From a virus: DNA of 42,962 bases. Position 1 is the first letter of the stretch. Each line of letters opens with the position of its first letter. The stretch covers positions 1 to 42,962 of the IMG/VR virus record IMGVR_UViG_3300010354_000181; one strand, 5' to 3'. Positions 9,104 to 17,313 of the stretch are shown here, one piece after another. Under the pieces are notes generated by a model, which was not told the DNA's origin, did not search any database, and saw nothing but the letters and a program-made list of their open reading frames with translations. Position numbers and translations under genes: made by a program.

Positions 9104-9655
9104 ATGACCGAACCAATAGCAGTACCAGCAGTAGTACCAGTAGATGAGTTTGAGGTAGAGCAAGAACCGGCTCGCGAACCATTTACAATCGATGATGATT
9201 CAAAGGCTGATTGGGCGATGCGAAAACTCGCTTCAATCCGGCGCAAGCAAGCAGAGAACCAAGCCATCTTTGACCGAGAAGTTCAGAGGGTCCAAGAATG
9301 GCTCTCAAAGGTCAATACAGCCCTCGAAAGAGATGCTGAATGGTTTGAGGCTAACCTGCGTCCTTACGCCCTCCTACAACGCTCTGAAGGTCGTAAATCG
9401 GTAGTTTTACCCCATGGCACAATCAAGACCACCGCAGGACGGGCTAAGGTCGAGATTGAGAATGAAGAAACCTTCCTGACTTGGGCTAAGGAATCAGCGC
9501 CCGAGTTACTCCGAATCAAAACCGAGATTGATAAAAAGAATCTCAATGCTTTGATTACGGAAGAAAATAAAGTAATATCAACCCAAGGTGAAATAGTGCC
9601 AGCGGTCAGAGTCATACCTGCCGAGGCTTCAGTTTCATTTGTAATCGCAGACTAG
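9104..9655 (+). CDS. Gam-like host-nuclease inhibitor
   Basis: 183 residues. The pattern W-x-x-R-K-L-x-x-I, a long coiled coil with EWLSKVNTALERDAEWFE, and a later LPHGTIKTT turn are those of the Mu Gam family, which bind DNA ends and block RecBCD/AdnAB-type exonucleases. A start at 9104 is chosen because GAGAGGAG lies 7 nt upstream; an upstream GTG at 9071 would lie in the promoter. It pairs naturally with the ERF annealing protein that follows. Confidence 0.75.
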   Translation: MTEPIAVPAVVPVDEFEVEQEPAREPFTIDDDSKADWAMRKLASIRRKQAENQAIFDREVQRVQEWLSKVNTALERDAEWFEANLRPYALLQRSEGRKSVVLPHGTIKTTAGRAKVEIENEETFLTWAKESAPELLRIKTEIDKKNLNALITEENKVISTQGEIVPAVRVIPAEASVSFVIAD

Positions 9656-9666
9656 AGAGGAAGTCC

Positions 9667-10356
9667 ATGAGTACAGAAAATCTATCTATCGCTCAGGCAT
9701 TGAGCGAAGTTATGAAAGCAGTTGGTGGCATCGCAAAGAAGGACCGCAATCAAGCGCAGGGATTCAACTTCCGCGGTATTGATTCCGTTGTCAATGCGGT
9801 ATCGCCACAACTTCAAAAGTACGGAGTCGTAGTAGTCCCGTCAGTTGAAGATTATTCATACGACACAGTTGAGATTGGTCGCAACCGAACAGCGATGGGG
9901 CATGTCAAAGTCAAAGTTCGATACACATTCGTAGGACCGAAAGGTGATGCGATTGCCGCGACCGTAGTTGGCGAAGCAATGGACTCAGGCGATAAGGCAA
10001 CAGCCAAAGCCATGTCAGTTGCTTTCCGAACCGCGTTACTTCAAGCATTATGTTTGCCAACGGATGAACCGGACCCGGATGCGAGTTCTTATGAGCGTTC
10101 GAGTGCTGAGGACATTCTTCCCCCGGGAGCAGTTCTTATGAAGATTGCTCAAGCATCAACACTAGATACGCTCTCTGAAGTTGGCGCGTACTTGACTCAA
10201 GCAAAAGACAAATACGGCAAAGAGCAGATGGACCAGTTCCGAGAGAAGTTCATCGAAAAGCGTAATCAGTTGAATATCGTCAAAGATGGCGAATGGGTCA
10301 CAACCGAGGGGACAACAAATGACATCAAGCCTGAACCAACCGGAGTTACCGTATAA
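9667..10356 (+). CDS. erf: ERF-family single-strand annealing recombinase
   Basis: 229 residues. The N-terminal 150 residues show ERF hallmarks (FNFRGIDSVVNAVSPQLQKYGV, then DSGDKATAKAMSVAFRTALLQAL). ERF proteins anneal complementary strands during phage recombination and genome circularisation. The C-terminal part is charged and variable. Shine-Dalgarno AGAGAGGAAG precedes the ATG. The 3' end overlaps the next gene by 38 bp. Confidence 0.85.
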   Translation: MSTENLSIAQALSEVMKAVGGIAKKDRNQAQGFNFRGIDSVVNAVSPQLQKYGVVVVPSVEDYSYDTVEIGRNRTAMGHVKVKVRYTFVGPKGDAIAATVVGEAMDSGDKATAKAMSVAFRTALLQALCLPTDEPDPDASSYERSSAEDILPPGAVLMKIAQASTLDTLSEVGAYLTQAKDKYGKEQMDQFREKFIEKRNQLNIVKDGEWVTTEGTTNDIKPEPTGVTV

Positions 10357-10696
10357 CGGAACTTCGGGACATAGCGGAACAGATACTTCAAAGACTCGGG
10401 CGGTCTCAGCGGACCGCTCGGGTAAGACAGCACTAAGACAAGCGCAAGCGCTCAATCTCTTAGCAGAAAGAACTTTCCACGGAATCACTTGGAAAGAACT
10501 TTCTGAAGTTACCGGACTTCACCATGGAACGGCTTCAGGTGTACTCTCCGTCCTCCACAAAGCCGGACGCATTGCGCGACTCAGAGATTCGCGGAATGGT
10601 TGTAAAGTCTATGTGGATTTGAGATGTATCAACGGTAGGCAGATTGAGATTCAGGGACGAAAGAAATCATGTCCCCATTGCGGAGGTAGTTTGTGA
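10319..10696 (+). CDS. Winged-helix protein with C-terminal CxxC
   Basis: 125 residues. A MarR/Lrp-like winged helix spans about 45-95 (GITWKELSEVTGLHHGTASG, then a GCKVYV wing) and the C-terminus carries CPHCGG, half of a zinc site. The start at 10319 is preferred because GAGGGG lies just upstream; a more distal ATG at 10286 is possible. Between ERF and the replication initiator it could act in regulation or replication. It is one of two candidates here to bind the repeated palindromic operators. Confidence 0.7.
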   Translation: MTSSLNQPELPYNGTSGHSGTDTSKTRAVSADRSGKTALRQAQALNLLAERTFHGITWKELSEVTGLHHGTASGVLSVLHKAGRIARLRDSRNGCKVYVDLRCINGRQIEIQGRKKSCPHCGGSL

Positions 10697-11394
10697 GTAT
10701 CAAGTGGATGACGAGGGTTTGGTCAGATTCCCCCTATAACGGGACCCGCCTGATTCTCCACTTGGCGCTCGCAGACATGGCGCATGACGATGGACGCTTC
10801 TTCGCTTCACAAGCACATTTAGCAAAAAAGGCTAGATGTACAACGCACTATGTTCGAGAAGTCATCAATGAGTTGATTGCGGGAGGTTATATCTTGATAG
10901 TTACTAAAGGTAACTCGCGGGGTAAAGCCACGGTTTATCAGTTGTTGATGCCCTCAGAACTCCCAAACTCTGTTAGGGAGTCAGATTCAGAACTCCCTAA
11001 CTCCGATAGGGACAACTCCCAAACTCTGACCGTCCAACTCCCTAACTCTACTTCACACCACTCGTCCTATACACCCGTCCTATCTACAACAGGCGAGACC
11101 GCTATCGCGGTCCGCCCGAACTTTGAAGAAGCGGCAAAACGATGGTGGGAAAAACAGACAGTCAAGCCATTAGGAGCAAACGCTTGGTTCTCACTTTTGA
11201 AGATTTGTGAAGCCGCAGAGAAGCGCGGCTACACGAAGGAACAAATAGAACAGGCGTTAGATTATATCGGCACAGTTCCTTCAATGAGGCAGATGGATTT
11301 AGTTCTCCGAGGAGTCGGAGTTCGTACTAAGCATGAGCAAGGCGCTCGCAAAGCGATGGAGATAGCGGAGAAGTTCAGGGATGAATCTGAGTGA
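10693..11394 (+). CDS. Replication initiator-like winged-helix protein
   Basis: 233 residues from a GTG that overlaps the previous stop (GTGA). The N-terminus (about 15-90) is a replication-type winged helix (LALADMAHDDGRFFASQAHL...ARCTTHYVREVINELIAGGY). A Ser/Asn-rich linker follows, with repeated ELPNS-like units (about 94-120), and a helical C-terminal domain similar to DnaD/helicase-loading regions. The linker is encoded by iteron-like repeats (10958-11050), as in lambda O, where the origin lies in the initiator gene. Confidence 0.7.
   Translation: MSIKWMTRVWSDSPYNGTRLILHLALADMAHDDGRFFASQAHLAKKARCTTHYVREVINELIAGGYILIVTKGNSRGKATVYQLLMPSELPNSVRESDSELPNSDRDNSQTLTVQLPNSTSHHSSYTPVLSTTGETAIAVRPNFEEAAKRWWEKQTVKPLGANAWFSLLKICEAAEKRGYTKEQIEQALDYIGTVPSMRQMDLVLRGVGVRTKHEQGARKAMEIAEKFRDESE
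10958..11050 (+). repeat. Iteron-like repeats, candidate replication origin
   Basis: Four copies of AACTCCC(A/T)AACTC(T/C) start at 10958, 10991, 11014 and 11036. Spacings are 33, 23 and 22 bp, close to whole helical turns. An inverted copy (TGTTAGGGAGT, 10971-10981) and a partial one (GATAGGGAC, 11005-11013) lie between them. They encode the linker of the initiator-like protein. Confidence 0.65.
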
Positions 11395-11773
11395 AGTCGC
11401 CCTACTTGTAGGGTTCGCCGGAATCTATGACCTCCGTATCCAAGTCGATGAGTTGAAAGTTCGAGCATGGGCTGAATCTCTTGATGATGATATTCCTCTC
11501 GAGGATGGAAAGAAAATAATCTCTGCTCATTACGCAAACGCAGATACCGCAGTCAATCCATCTCATATCAATCGAGAATGGAGACACCGCAAAGCATCAG
11601 CAGTCGAAAGACAACGAAGCGAGCGCTTATCGCTAGAGTTGGAAGAGGCAAAGAAAAGTAAGGCACCGCCGGAAGTTGTCGCTGTTTATATGGCGGAAAT
11701 ACGAAAAGCGCTGAAGAAGGGTAATGATGCTCCGGTGGAAACAGATTCACGACAGGTGGCATCTGACTTATGA
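11381..11773 (+). CDS. Conserved phage protein next to the replication initiator
   Basis: 130 residues, helical and charged. The N-terminus (LALLVGFAGIYDLR-like, here EVALLVGFAGIYDLRIQ) and the block AWAESLDDDIPLEDGKK, then YANADTAVNPSHINREWRHR resemble a widespread actinophage/prophage family found after initiator genes. A helicase-loader or G39P-like role is conceivable but not shown. It overlaps the upstream gene by 14 bp. Confidence 0.65.
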   Translation: MNLSEVALLVGFAGIYDLRIQVDELKVRAWAESLDDDIPLEDGKKIISAHYANADTAVNPSHINREWRHRKASAVERQRSERLSLELEEAKKSKAPPEVVAVYMAEIRKALKKGNDAPVETDSRQVASDL

Positions 11774-11972
11774 AGATATTCCGGTTTGTCGCATGGCTAC
11801 GCAACTGGCGGTTCAGACGAACTCAGCGATATGCCCTGCTTGCTTGGACGCCATCGCGGATGAAAGACTCCAATGGCAAAATCTAAACCTCTCCGAGTTG
11901 ATGACGAAACTCGTTTCACCGTTCTCGCCCGAGGAGATTACAGGTGCGAACGATGCCGACAAGATTACTTAG
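11724..11972 (+). CDS. Small Cys-containing protein overlapping its neighbours
   Basis: 82 residues. A good Shine-Dalgarno (GAAGAAGG, 11713-11720) lies just before ATGATG. RWHLTYEDIPVC followed by ICPACLDAI resembles the small zinc-binding W-H-L...C...CPxCL proteins common in actinophages. It overlaps the upstream gene by 50 bp and the HNH gene by 100 bp, in a third frame. The competing small frame at 11770 (38 aa) lacks such motifs. The C-terminal half may be non-essential. Confidence 0.5.
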   Translation: MMLRWKQIHDRWHLTYEDIPVCRMATQLAVQTNSAICPACLDAIADERLQWQNLNLSELMTKLVSPFSPEEITGANDADKIT

Positions 11973-12262
11973 GCAAAAGAGTTTCAATCCATCACCGCAG
12001 ACCAAGGATGATGGGCGGGTCAAAGAATGAAGAGTTACACAAGACGGCAAACCTCATCGCTCTTTGTGGCTCCGGAACAACTGGATGTCATGGATGGGTT
12101 GAAAGTAATCGAGAGGAAGCGCGAAACCTTGGTTATCTGATTGTCAAAGTCGAGTCGGCTTCAGAGATACCTTTCAAAGACTTGAATGGTGATTGGTGGC
12201 TGATTGACAACGATGGGCAAAAAACGCAGTTTGACTTCACTCGAAAGTTCCCTCATGTTTAG
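11873..12262 (+). CDS. HNH endonuclease
   Basis: 129 residues. RVDDETRFTVLARGDYRCERC gives the first CxxC, SIHHRRPRMMGG gives the catalytic His, and NLIALCGSGTTGCHGWVES gives the second Cys pair and the final His. This exact layout is common in actinophages, where HNH proteins can assist terminase or DNA processing. No strong Shine-Dalgarno is visible, and translation may depend on the overlapping upstream frame. Confidence 0.85.
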   Translation: MAKSKPLRVDDETRFTVLARGDYRCERCRQDYLGKRVSIHHRRPRMMGGSKNEELHKTANLIALCGSGTTGCHGWVESNREEARNLGYLIVKVESASEIPFKDLNGDWWLIDNDGQKTQFDFTRKFPHV

Positions 12263-12292
12263 TCCATGGAATGTTTTTGCCAACTGGATGAG

Positions 12293-12673
12293 ATGGAGCA
12301 AACCATCTTCACGCTTGAGTTCCCATTTCGTCCATGGACCACAAACGCAGAGCGGGCTGGCAATCGATGGGAGAGAGCGAAACTTACAAAAGAGTGGCGC
12401 TCCGGTTTTCAACTTTTGGCGAAATCTGAGAAGATACCGCCTATGGCTTGGATTACCGTTACGGTCGAGCCTCATCAGAAAGGTGGTCGCCTTCAAGATG
12501 TAGGTGCGTGTAACCCGGCAGTCAAAGCGGCGATTGATGGATTGGTAGACGCAGGTGTTTTACCTGACGACTCTCCTGAGTTCGTTAGGTCGCTTGTATT
12601 CCTGCCACCCAAAAAAGATAAAAACGCATTGGTGATTTATATTCGAGGAGTAAAGAAAGAGAGGATGTTATGA
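12293..12673 (+). CDS. rusA: RusA-like Holliday junction resolvase
   Basis: 126 residues. The start region EFPFRPWTTNAERAGNRW and the block GRLQDVGACNPAVKAAIDGL, then DAGVLPDD match the RusA family, whose Asp residues bind the metal that cuts four-way junctions. Several Asp lie as expected around the AAIDGL helix. The ATG at 12293 gives the usual family start; 12266 would add nine residues. It works with ERF and Gam in recombination or resolves branched DNA before packaging. Confidence 0.75.
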   Translation: MEQTIFTLEFPFRPWTTNAERAGNRWERAKLTKEWRSGFQLLAKSEKIPPMAWITVTVEPHQKGGRLQDVGACNPAVKAAIDGLVDAGVLPDDSPEFVRSLVFLPPKKDKNALVIYIRGVKKERML

Positions 12674-12876
12674 ACTGGGAAGTTATTTGGACCGCAGTTG
12701 GATTACTTACAGCCGGTTTATTTTTTGCGCCCTTTTATATCGCATTAGCAATCGCGTATGAGAAATCGCGTAGCAAAGTTCATTTGGAGTTTGTAGCAAC
12801 AGCAAACGCAGTCGAGAAGAAGGTCAAGTTCGATGAAGCGGTAGAACGCCTATTCGAAGAAGGAGAAGCGAGATGA
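12670..12876 (+). CDS. Small single-pass membrane protein
   Basis: 68 residues. One hydrophobic helix (about 5-29) is followed by a charged cytoplasmic helix (EKKVKFDEAVERLFEEGEAR). The start overlaps the RusA stop (ATGA) and the stop overlaps the next start (ATGA), so it is translationally coupled in the replication operon. Function unknown. Confidence 0.65.
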   Translation: MNWEVIWTAVGLLTAGLFFAPFYIALAIAYEKSRSKVHLEFVATANAVEKKVKFDEAVERLFEEGEAR

Positions 12877-13172
12877 GTACGGTACTAGAGGCAGTTGAGT
12901 TAGACGGTCAAGGATTGGATGAGGTCAAACTTCTAACTGAAGCAATCCGCACCCATCAATCACAGATTCACGATTTAGGAAAGAGACGCAAACAGTTGAT
13001 TTTGCGACTTCGTAAACAGCGAATCACTTATCGCGAGATTGCTCAAGCAATGGGAGTAAGTGAGCAGTTGATTTACAAAATCATCCGCAACGATATTCCA
13101 AGAGAACCTGAGTATGATGCGAGCGGAAATATCGTTCGCAGAAGAGGGCGTCCACCAAAGCCCCGCGCATGA
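12873..13172 (+). CDS. HTH protein with C-terminal AT-hook
   Basis: 99 residues. A basic helix (IHDLGKRRKQLILRLRKQR) leads into a helix-turn-helix (ITYREIAQAMGVSEQLIYK, about 50-70), and the C-terminus has an AT-hook (RRRGRPPKPRA). Resembles sigma region 4-like or Hin-type HTH modules. It is a candidate for the phage-wide regulator. ATGA overlaps link it to both neighbours. Confidence 0.7.
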   Translation: MSTVLEAVELDGQGLDEVKLLTEAIRTHQSQIHDLGKRRKQLILRLRKQRITYREIAQAMGVSEQLIYKIIRNDIPREPEYDASGNIVRRRGRPPKPRA

Positions 13173-14356
13173 AATCCAAAATCAATGTTGGAGCAGTCGC
13201 AAGCGTTCCCATTGGTTCGCTCGAAGGCTATCCAACTAATCCGCGTCGCGGGGATATTGAAGCAATCGCGCTCTCGTTGAAAACTCATGGGCAGTACCGT
13301 CCTATTGTTGTTCAGTACGGAACTAACTTCATCCTTGCCGGCAATCACACTTACAAAGCCGCGAAGAAGTTGGGCTGGCGCAAAATCAAAGTCACCTATA
13401 TCGAAGTTGATGAAGAGACCGCTCGAAAGATTGTTCTTGCCGATAATCGATTGACCGACCTTGCTTCATATAACGAGCCGCTCTTGAAGAATCTTCTCTC
13501 GGCTCTACCTGACCTTGAAGGTACGGGCTTCTCTCAATCTGAGGTTGAGACTTTAGATAGGTTGATGACTGGTCAAGAAAAGACCACAGGAGGCGGCGAG
13601 AAGGCTTTACCGAGTGACCCTGAAGTGAAGATAGCGGCATGGAGATTTACGGTCGAACTCGAGGCTTACAAGGCTTGGAAGGAGCAACTTTACGCCGAGG
13701 CTCCGACAAAGCAGAAAGCAATCAAAGCAATCAAGACCCGGCTCGGATTCCCGGAGCGCTCGCCGGTTGAACCCGCTCCACACAAAGAGCGAACTCAGGT
13801 CGAGATTTCAGATGTGGAGACCGTCGGTATCAATGAGGTTCAGATTCATCCGCTGAATCCAAGAGAAGGCGATGTGGGAGCAATCAGTTCATCCCTTGAG
13901 GTGATGGGTCAATATCGCCCTATCGTCGCTAACAAGCGGACCAAGAACATCGTCTCCGGCAATCACACTTATCAGGCGGCGCTTCAGTTGGGTTGGGAGA
14001 AGATAGCGGTCCATTGGATTGATGTGGATGATGTGGAAGAGATAAAGATTTTGATAGTAGATAACCGGACTTCGGACTTGGCAACTTATGACCCGCAGGA
14101 ACTCAACAAACTTCTGACCTCGACCGGATTGAATGGAACAGGATTTACCCGGGAAGAAGTCGCTGAGATATTAGCGGGAGGAAAATCTAAGCCCGGGCAT
14201 CAACCCATAGGTCGAACAACCATCCGGGTCGGCGAACACACCATGCGAGTTCACACCGAGGACTTGAATCAATGGGCGAACGCGATTTATGGATGGAAAG
14301 ACATCGCTGAGTTATTATTGATTCCAATAGAGGCGTGTTCAACCGAGGTAGAATAA
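13169..14356 (+). CDS. Double ParB/sulfiredoxin-like nuclease-domain protein
   Basis: 395 residues with two tandem ParB-type domains, about 7-135 and 217-336. Both have N-P-R near the start, G-Q-Y-R-P-I-V, a (A/S)GNHTY motif (58-62 and 264-268), and LADNR or IVDNR. Linker segments after each domain are also distantly alike. Phage ParB-like proteins next to terminase may bind or nick DNA, or hydrolyse CTP; which applies here cannot be told. It overlaps the HTH gene (ATGA). Confidence 0.8.
   Translation: MKSKINVGAVASVPIGSLEGYPTNPRRGDIEAIALSLKTHGQYRPIVVQYGTNFILAGNHTYKAAKKLGWRKIKVTYIEVDEETARKIVLADNRLTDLASYNEPLLKNLLSALPDLEGTGFSQSEVETLDRLMTGQEKTTGGGEKALPSDPEVKIAAWRFTVELEAYKAWKEQLYAEAPTKQKAIKAIKTRLGFPERSPVEPAPHKERTQVEISDVETVGINEVQIHPLNPREGDVGAISSSLEVMGQYRPIVANKRTKNIVSGNHTYQAALQLGWEKIAVHWIDVDDVEEIKILIVDNRTSDLATYDPQELNKLLTSTGLNGTGFTREEVAEILAGGKSKPGHQPIGRTTIRVGEHTMRVHTEDLNQWANAIYGWKDIAELLLIPIEACSTEVE
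14341..14354 (+). promoter_or_regulatory. Putative terminase promoter
   Basis: AACCGAGGTA directly followed by a TAGAAT -10 (14349-14354); the half-palindrome and -10 overlap. The terminase ATG is 8 nt downstream with no Shine-Dalgarno, so the mRNA would be nearly leaderless. It overlaps the end of the ParB-like gene. Confidence 0.5.
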
Positions 14357-14362
14357 TCCGAC

Positions 14363-14875
14363 ATGAGTACAAAGACCGTGGCGAAGAAGCAGGACAAGAG
14401 ACCGCGTGGACGCCCGAAGGGGACGACGGTTCTCCTTGATGACACCAAACGCGAAGAACTTCTCAATCTGATTGTCCTTGGAGTTCCTATCTCAAAATCT
14501 GTGGGGATGATTGGCATATCCGAACAAACTTTCTATAACTGGATGAGTCGCGGCATGATTGAGAAAGAGCGGATAAATACAATCGTAGGTGCGAAACCTA
14601 AACCGGAAGAGAAAATATATCTTGATTTTTTGGAGTCTGTCACGCGGGCGCGAGCCGAAGCAATCGCTAAGAAGGTCGCAGTTGTATCAAGCGCGGCGGC
14701 TCAAGGTGATTGGAAAGCATCGGCTTGGTGGTTAGAGCGTCAAGTACCGGAGGAGTTCGGTCGTATTGATAAGCAAGAAGTCTTGAGCCATTCGGTATCC
14801 GAGGTTCGAGTTACAGTTTCGATGGGTGAACTTCAAGAGAAGATAGCCAAGGTTTTAGAGGCGCGTAAGAAATGA
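14363..14875 (+). CDS. terS: Terminase small subunit-like protein
   Basis: 170 residues. An N-terminal AT-hook (RPRGRPKG) is followed by a helix-turn-helix (VLGVPISKSVGMIGISEQTF, about 38-58) and a helical assembly region ending in a coiled coil. This is the plan of small terminases that recognise pac sites. The stop overlaps the large subunit start (ATGA). Confidence 0.75.
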   Translation: MSTKTVAKKQDKRPRGRPKGTTVLLDDTKREELLNLIVLGVPISKSVGMIGISEQTFYNWMSRGMIEKERINTIVGAKPKPEEKIYLDFLESVTRARAEAIAKKVAVVSSAAAQGDWKASAWWLERQVPEEFGRIDKQEVLSHSVSEVRVTVSMGELQEKIAKVLEARKK

Positions 14876-16479
14876 CCGAGCGGCTCCTCGATAGATTTCT
14901 CGAGAGCGACCCGCAACAACAAGCCGCGCTCCTTGCCATGCTTACCGATGAAGAGCGTCATGCCCTATCCGTAATCCTTGATGCTGAGTTGAAGAACCCA
15001 TGGGCTAGATGGGAGAACGACCCGGTTGGATTCGTTGAGACCGGATTGAGTGAAACCCTTTGGTCAAAGCAAAGAGAGATTCTTCTTTCAATCAGAGATA
15101 ACAAGAGAACCGTGGTCCCGGCTTGTCACGCTCCGGGTAAGTCTCACCTCGCCGCTCGAGCAGTCGCATGGTGGCTATCAGTTCACGCACCCGGCACGGC
15201 TATCGCTATCACGACCGCTGGAACATTCCGACAGGTCAGAAACATCATGTGGGCAAACATCCGCCGAGTCCATGTCAAGAATGATTTACCGGGCGAGATT
15301 CTCACGACACAATGGAAGATTGATGACACAGTTGTTGGATACGGATTCAGTCCGAGCGCTCACGATGAAACAGCCATTCAGGGTATCCACGCTCCGAACC
15401 TTTTGATTGTGGTCGATGAGGCAGGTGGTATCTCAGACATTATCGGTACAGCCCTTGAAGCATTGATGACCGGTGGCAACACCAAACTTCTTGTCCTTGG
15501 TAACCCGCCGACCGATAGCGAGCAGACATGGTTTGAAAGAATCTGTTCGAGTCCGCTTTACAATGTCATTCCAATCAGCGCCTATGACACACCAAACTTC
15601 ACAGGCGAACCAACCGGAGTTTGTAAGTCATGTCCGGATTACATTGAAGCCCATGAGGTCAAGACGCATCTCGTTGATGAGACTTGGGTTCGTGATGTCA
15701 TCTCTGAGTTCGGTGAGGATTCGCCATTCGTTGAGGCTCGTATCTTTGCTCGATTCCCTAAAGCATCTACCGGCAAGGTCATCCCCTTTGCTTGGGCTGA
15801 AGAAGCCACACACAATGAAGAGCCACTTCAATCAAACAAGATTCGCCTCGGAGTTGATATTGCCTCCGATGGTGGAGATGAGTTTGTTATTGCCAAGGCA
15901 GATGGATACAAGGTCAGCATCGTCCACCGGTCCTCGGGTAAACAGAACGCGAACGCAGTTGATGTCGCCGGAGTTGTCATGCGTGAGATTGAGAAATGCG
16001 TCGAGGAGCATAAGGCTCGAGATGTACAAGATTTGGTACAAGTCAAGATAGACACAATCGGATTGGGTTGGGGAGTTGTATCCCTTCTTGATAGATGGGT
16101 CCGCGAGCGCCAGTTAGCCGCGAAGATAATCGGAGTCAATGTCGCAGAGAAGCCAAAGGACCAAGGCAAGTTCAAGAATCAAAGAGCCGAGATGTGGTGG
16201 AACGCTCGAACCCTGATACAGCCAAGAGACGGCAAGCAAGAGATTCGCCTTGAGTGCGACCGATTTGTTTTGGCTCAGTTGGCAGGTCCGACCTATTACG
16301 CAGACGCATCCGGTCGAATCGTGATTGAATCTAAAGTGGATATGAAGAAGCGCGGTGTCGCATCGCCTGACCGGGCTGAAGCGATATTGTTGGCGCTCTA
16401 TGAATCGAGGTCGGTCATCCCTAGTATCGCTCCCCTATCAATCGGGCAAAGCAATCAATGGGACATGAAACACTTATGA
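14872..16479 (+). CDS. terL: Terminase large subunit
   Basis: 535 residues. ATPase: Walker A ACHAPGKS (84-91), Walker B LLIVVDEA (Asp182, Glu183), coupling motif near LVLGNPP. Nuclease: Asp329 (LGVDIASDGGDE), Asp394 (VKIDTIGLGWGV) and a final Asp in SPDRAEA. It packages DNA with the small subunit encoded just upstream. Unusually, the portal gene lies about 17 kb downstream, beyond the accessory region. Confidence 0.93.
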   Translation: MTERLLDRFLESDPQQQAALLAMLTDEERHALSVILDAELKNPWARWENDPVGFVETGLSETLWSKQREILLSIRDNKRTVVPACHAPGKSHLAARAVAWWLSVHAPGTAIAITTAGTFRQVRNIMWANIRRVHVKNDLPGEILTTQWKIDDTVVGYGFSPSAHDETAIQGIHAPNLLIVVDEAGGISDIIGTALEALMTGGNTKLLVLGNPPTDSEQTWFERICSSPLYNVIPISAYDTPNFTGEPTGVCKSCPDYIEAHEVKTHLVDETWVRDVISEFGEDSPFVEARIFARFPKASTGKVIPFAWAEEATHNEEPLQSNKIRLGVDIASDGGDEFVIAKADGYKVSIVHRSSGKQNANAVDVAGVVMREIEKCVEEHKARDVQDLVQVKIDTIGLGWGVVSLLDRWVRERQLAAKIIGVNVAEKPKDQGKFKNQRAEMWWNARTLIQPRDGKQEIRLECDRFVLAQLAGPTYYADASGRIVIESKVDMKKRGVASPDRAEAILLALYESRSVIPSIAPLSIGQSNQWDMKHL

Positions 16480-17000
16480 CGGTTAGCCTTTACCTAAGCC
16501 CGGACCATCGTGAGTACGCCGAGAACCTAGCGCAAGATACCTTCGAGAAATATCAGAATGTCAAAGGTCATTACCGCAATCTATTGAGTAGCCATGTCAT
16601 CGGTCGTTATGGCGAGATGGGCGCTTATCAGTTTTTCAATAACCGACAGATTGACTCCTATCCGTATTTTTCTAATATCGAGTACGACGGGTTATGCGAC
16701 ATCAATACCAAGTTAGGTCGGTGCGAGGTCAAGACTTGGAATCCGGATTTTTGGGAGGATTGGGGTCGAGCCATCTCAGTTGCTCAAATGCCATACCTTG
16801 AGAAGAAAGCGGATTTTATTTTGTGGTGTACAGCCCACGAAGTTCAAGGGCTAATCAAGGTCACAGTTCATGGATGGAATCGCATCGAGGATATGAAAGT
16901 GCGCTCGCCGATTATGACTGGACCGGAAGGCAAGCAGGTTGAAAACTATCAACTAAAGGTTGAGGAGTTGCGAAGCCTAGACACTCTCCGGCTCTCGTAG
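16476..17000 (+). CDS. PD-(D/E)XK-like nuclease-fold protein
   Basis: 174 residues. A helix with GRYGEMGAYQFF precedes Y-D-G-L-C-D-I-N, then CEVKTW: the E...D...ExK order of the PD-(D/E)XK superfamily. The start at 16476 overlaps the terminase stop (ATGA); an ATG at 16458 is less likely. Coupling to terminase suggests a role in DNA processing, or a stand-alone nuclease. Its last 24 bp overlap a convergent gene. Confidence 0.6.
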   Translation: MTVSLYLSPDHREYAENLAQDTFEKYQNVKGHYRNLLSSHVIGRYGEMGAYQFFNNRQIDSYPYFSNIEYDGLCDINTKLGRCEVKTWNPDFWEDWGRAISVAQMPYLEKKADFILWCTAHEVQGLIKVTVHGWNRIEDMKVRSPIMTGPEGKQVENYQLKVEELRSLDTLRLS

Positions 17001-17114
17001 AAAATCAAGGAGTTGCTCGACGATAAGAACATCTCGAGTCACCCCATCTTTTGTCATAGGGTGCGAGTAATCTCCGGCGAAGGCTTGAATCTCGCGGATG
17101 ACTAAAGCCCGCAT
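16977..17114 (-). CDS. Small protein at the end of the minus-strand operon
   Basis: 45 residues, MRALVIREIQAFAGDYSHP to the C-terminus LLDFLREPESV. The ATG at 17114 follows the upstream stop (17118-17116) by one base, so it is coupled. Balanced, codon-like composition and tight packing support it. No domain recognised. It converges with and overlaps the plus-strand nuclease-like gene. Confidence 0.6.
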   Translation of the reverse strand: MRALVIREIQAFAGDYSHPMTKDGVTRDVLIVEQLLDFLREPESV

Positions 17115-17115
17115 C

Positions 17116-17313
17116 TCATTTATCGTCATCAGTAAAGTTCCAATCAATCTCAATCCATCTTGATTCGCGAAGCGCTTTGATTGAGACGGCGAGCGCGACG
17201 ATGCTAACGAGTAGCGATACCCAAGCGAGCATTTGTAATCCTAACTCTTGAGAGTCGGATTCTGCCACGCTTGCGATACACAAACCAGTTACGCCACACA
17301 GCGATTTCTCCAT
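17116..17313 (-). CDS. Small membrane protein
   Basis: 65 residues if it starts at 17313, 38 if at 17232. The common part is one hydrophobic helix (MLAWVSLLVSIVALAVSIKA) followed by an acidic end (WNFTDDDK). The longer start overlaps the upstream gene by 25 bp and has a poor Shine-Dalgarno; the shorter one has TTAGGA six bases upstream. Start unresolved. Confidence 0.5.
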   Translation of the reverse strand: MEKSLCGVTGLCIASVAESDSQELGLQMLAWVSLLVSIVALAVSIKALRESRWIEIDWNFTDDDK

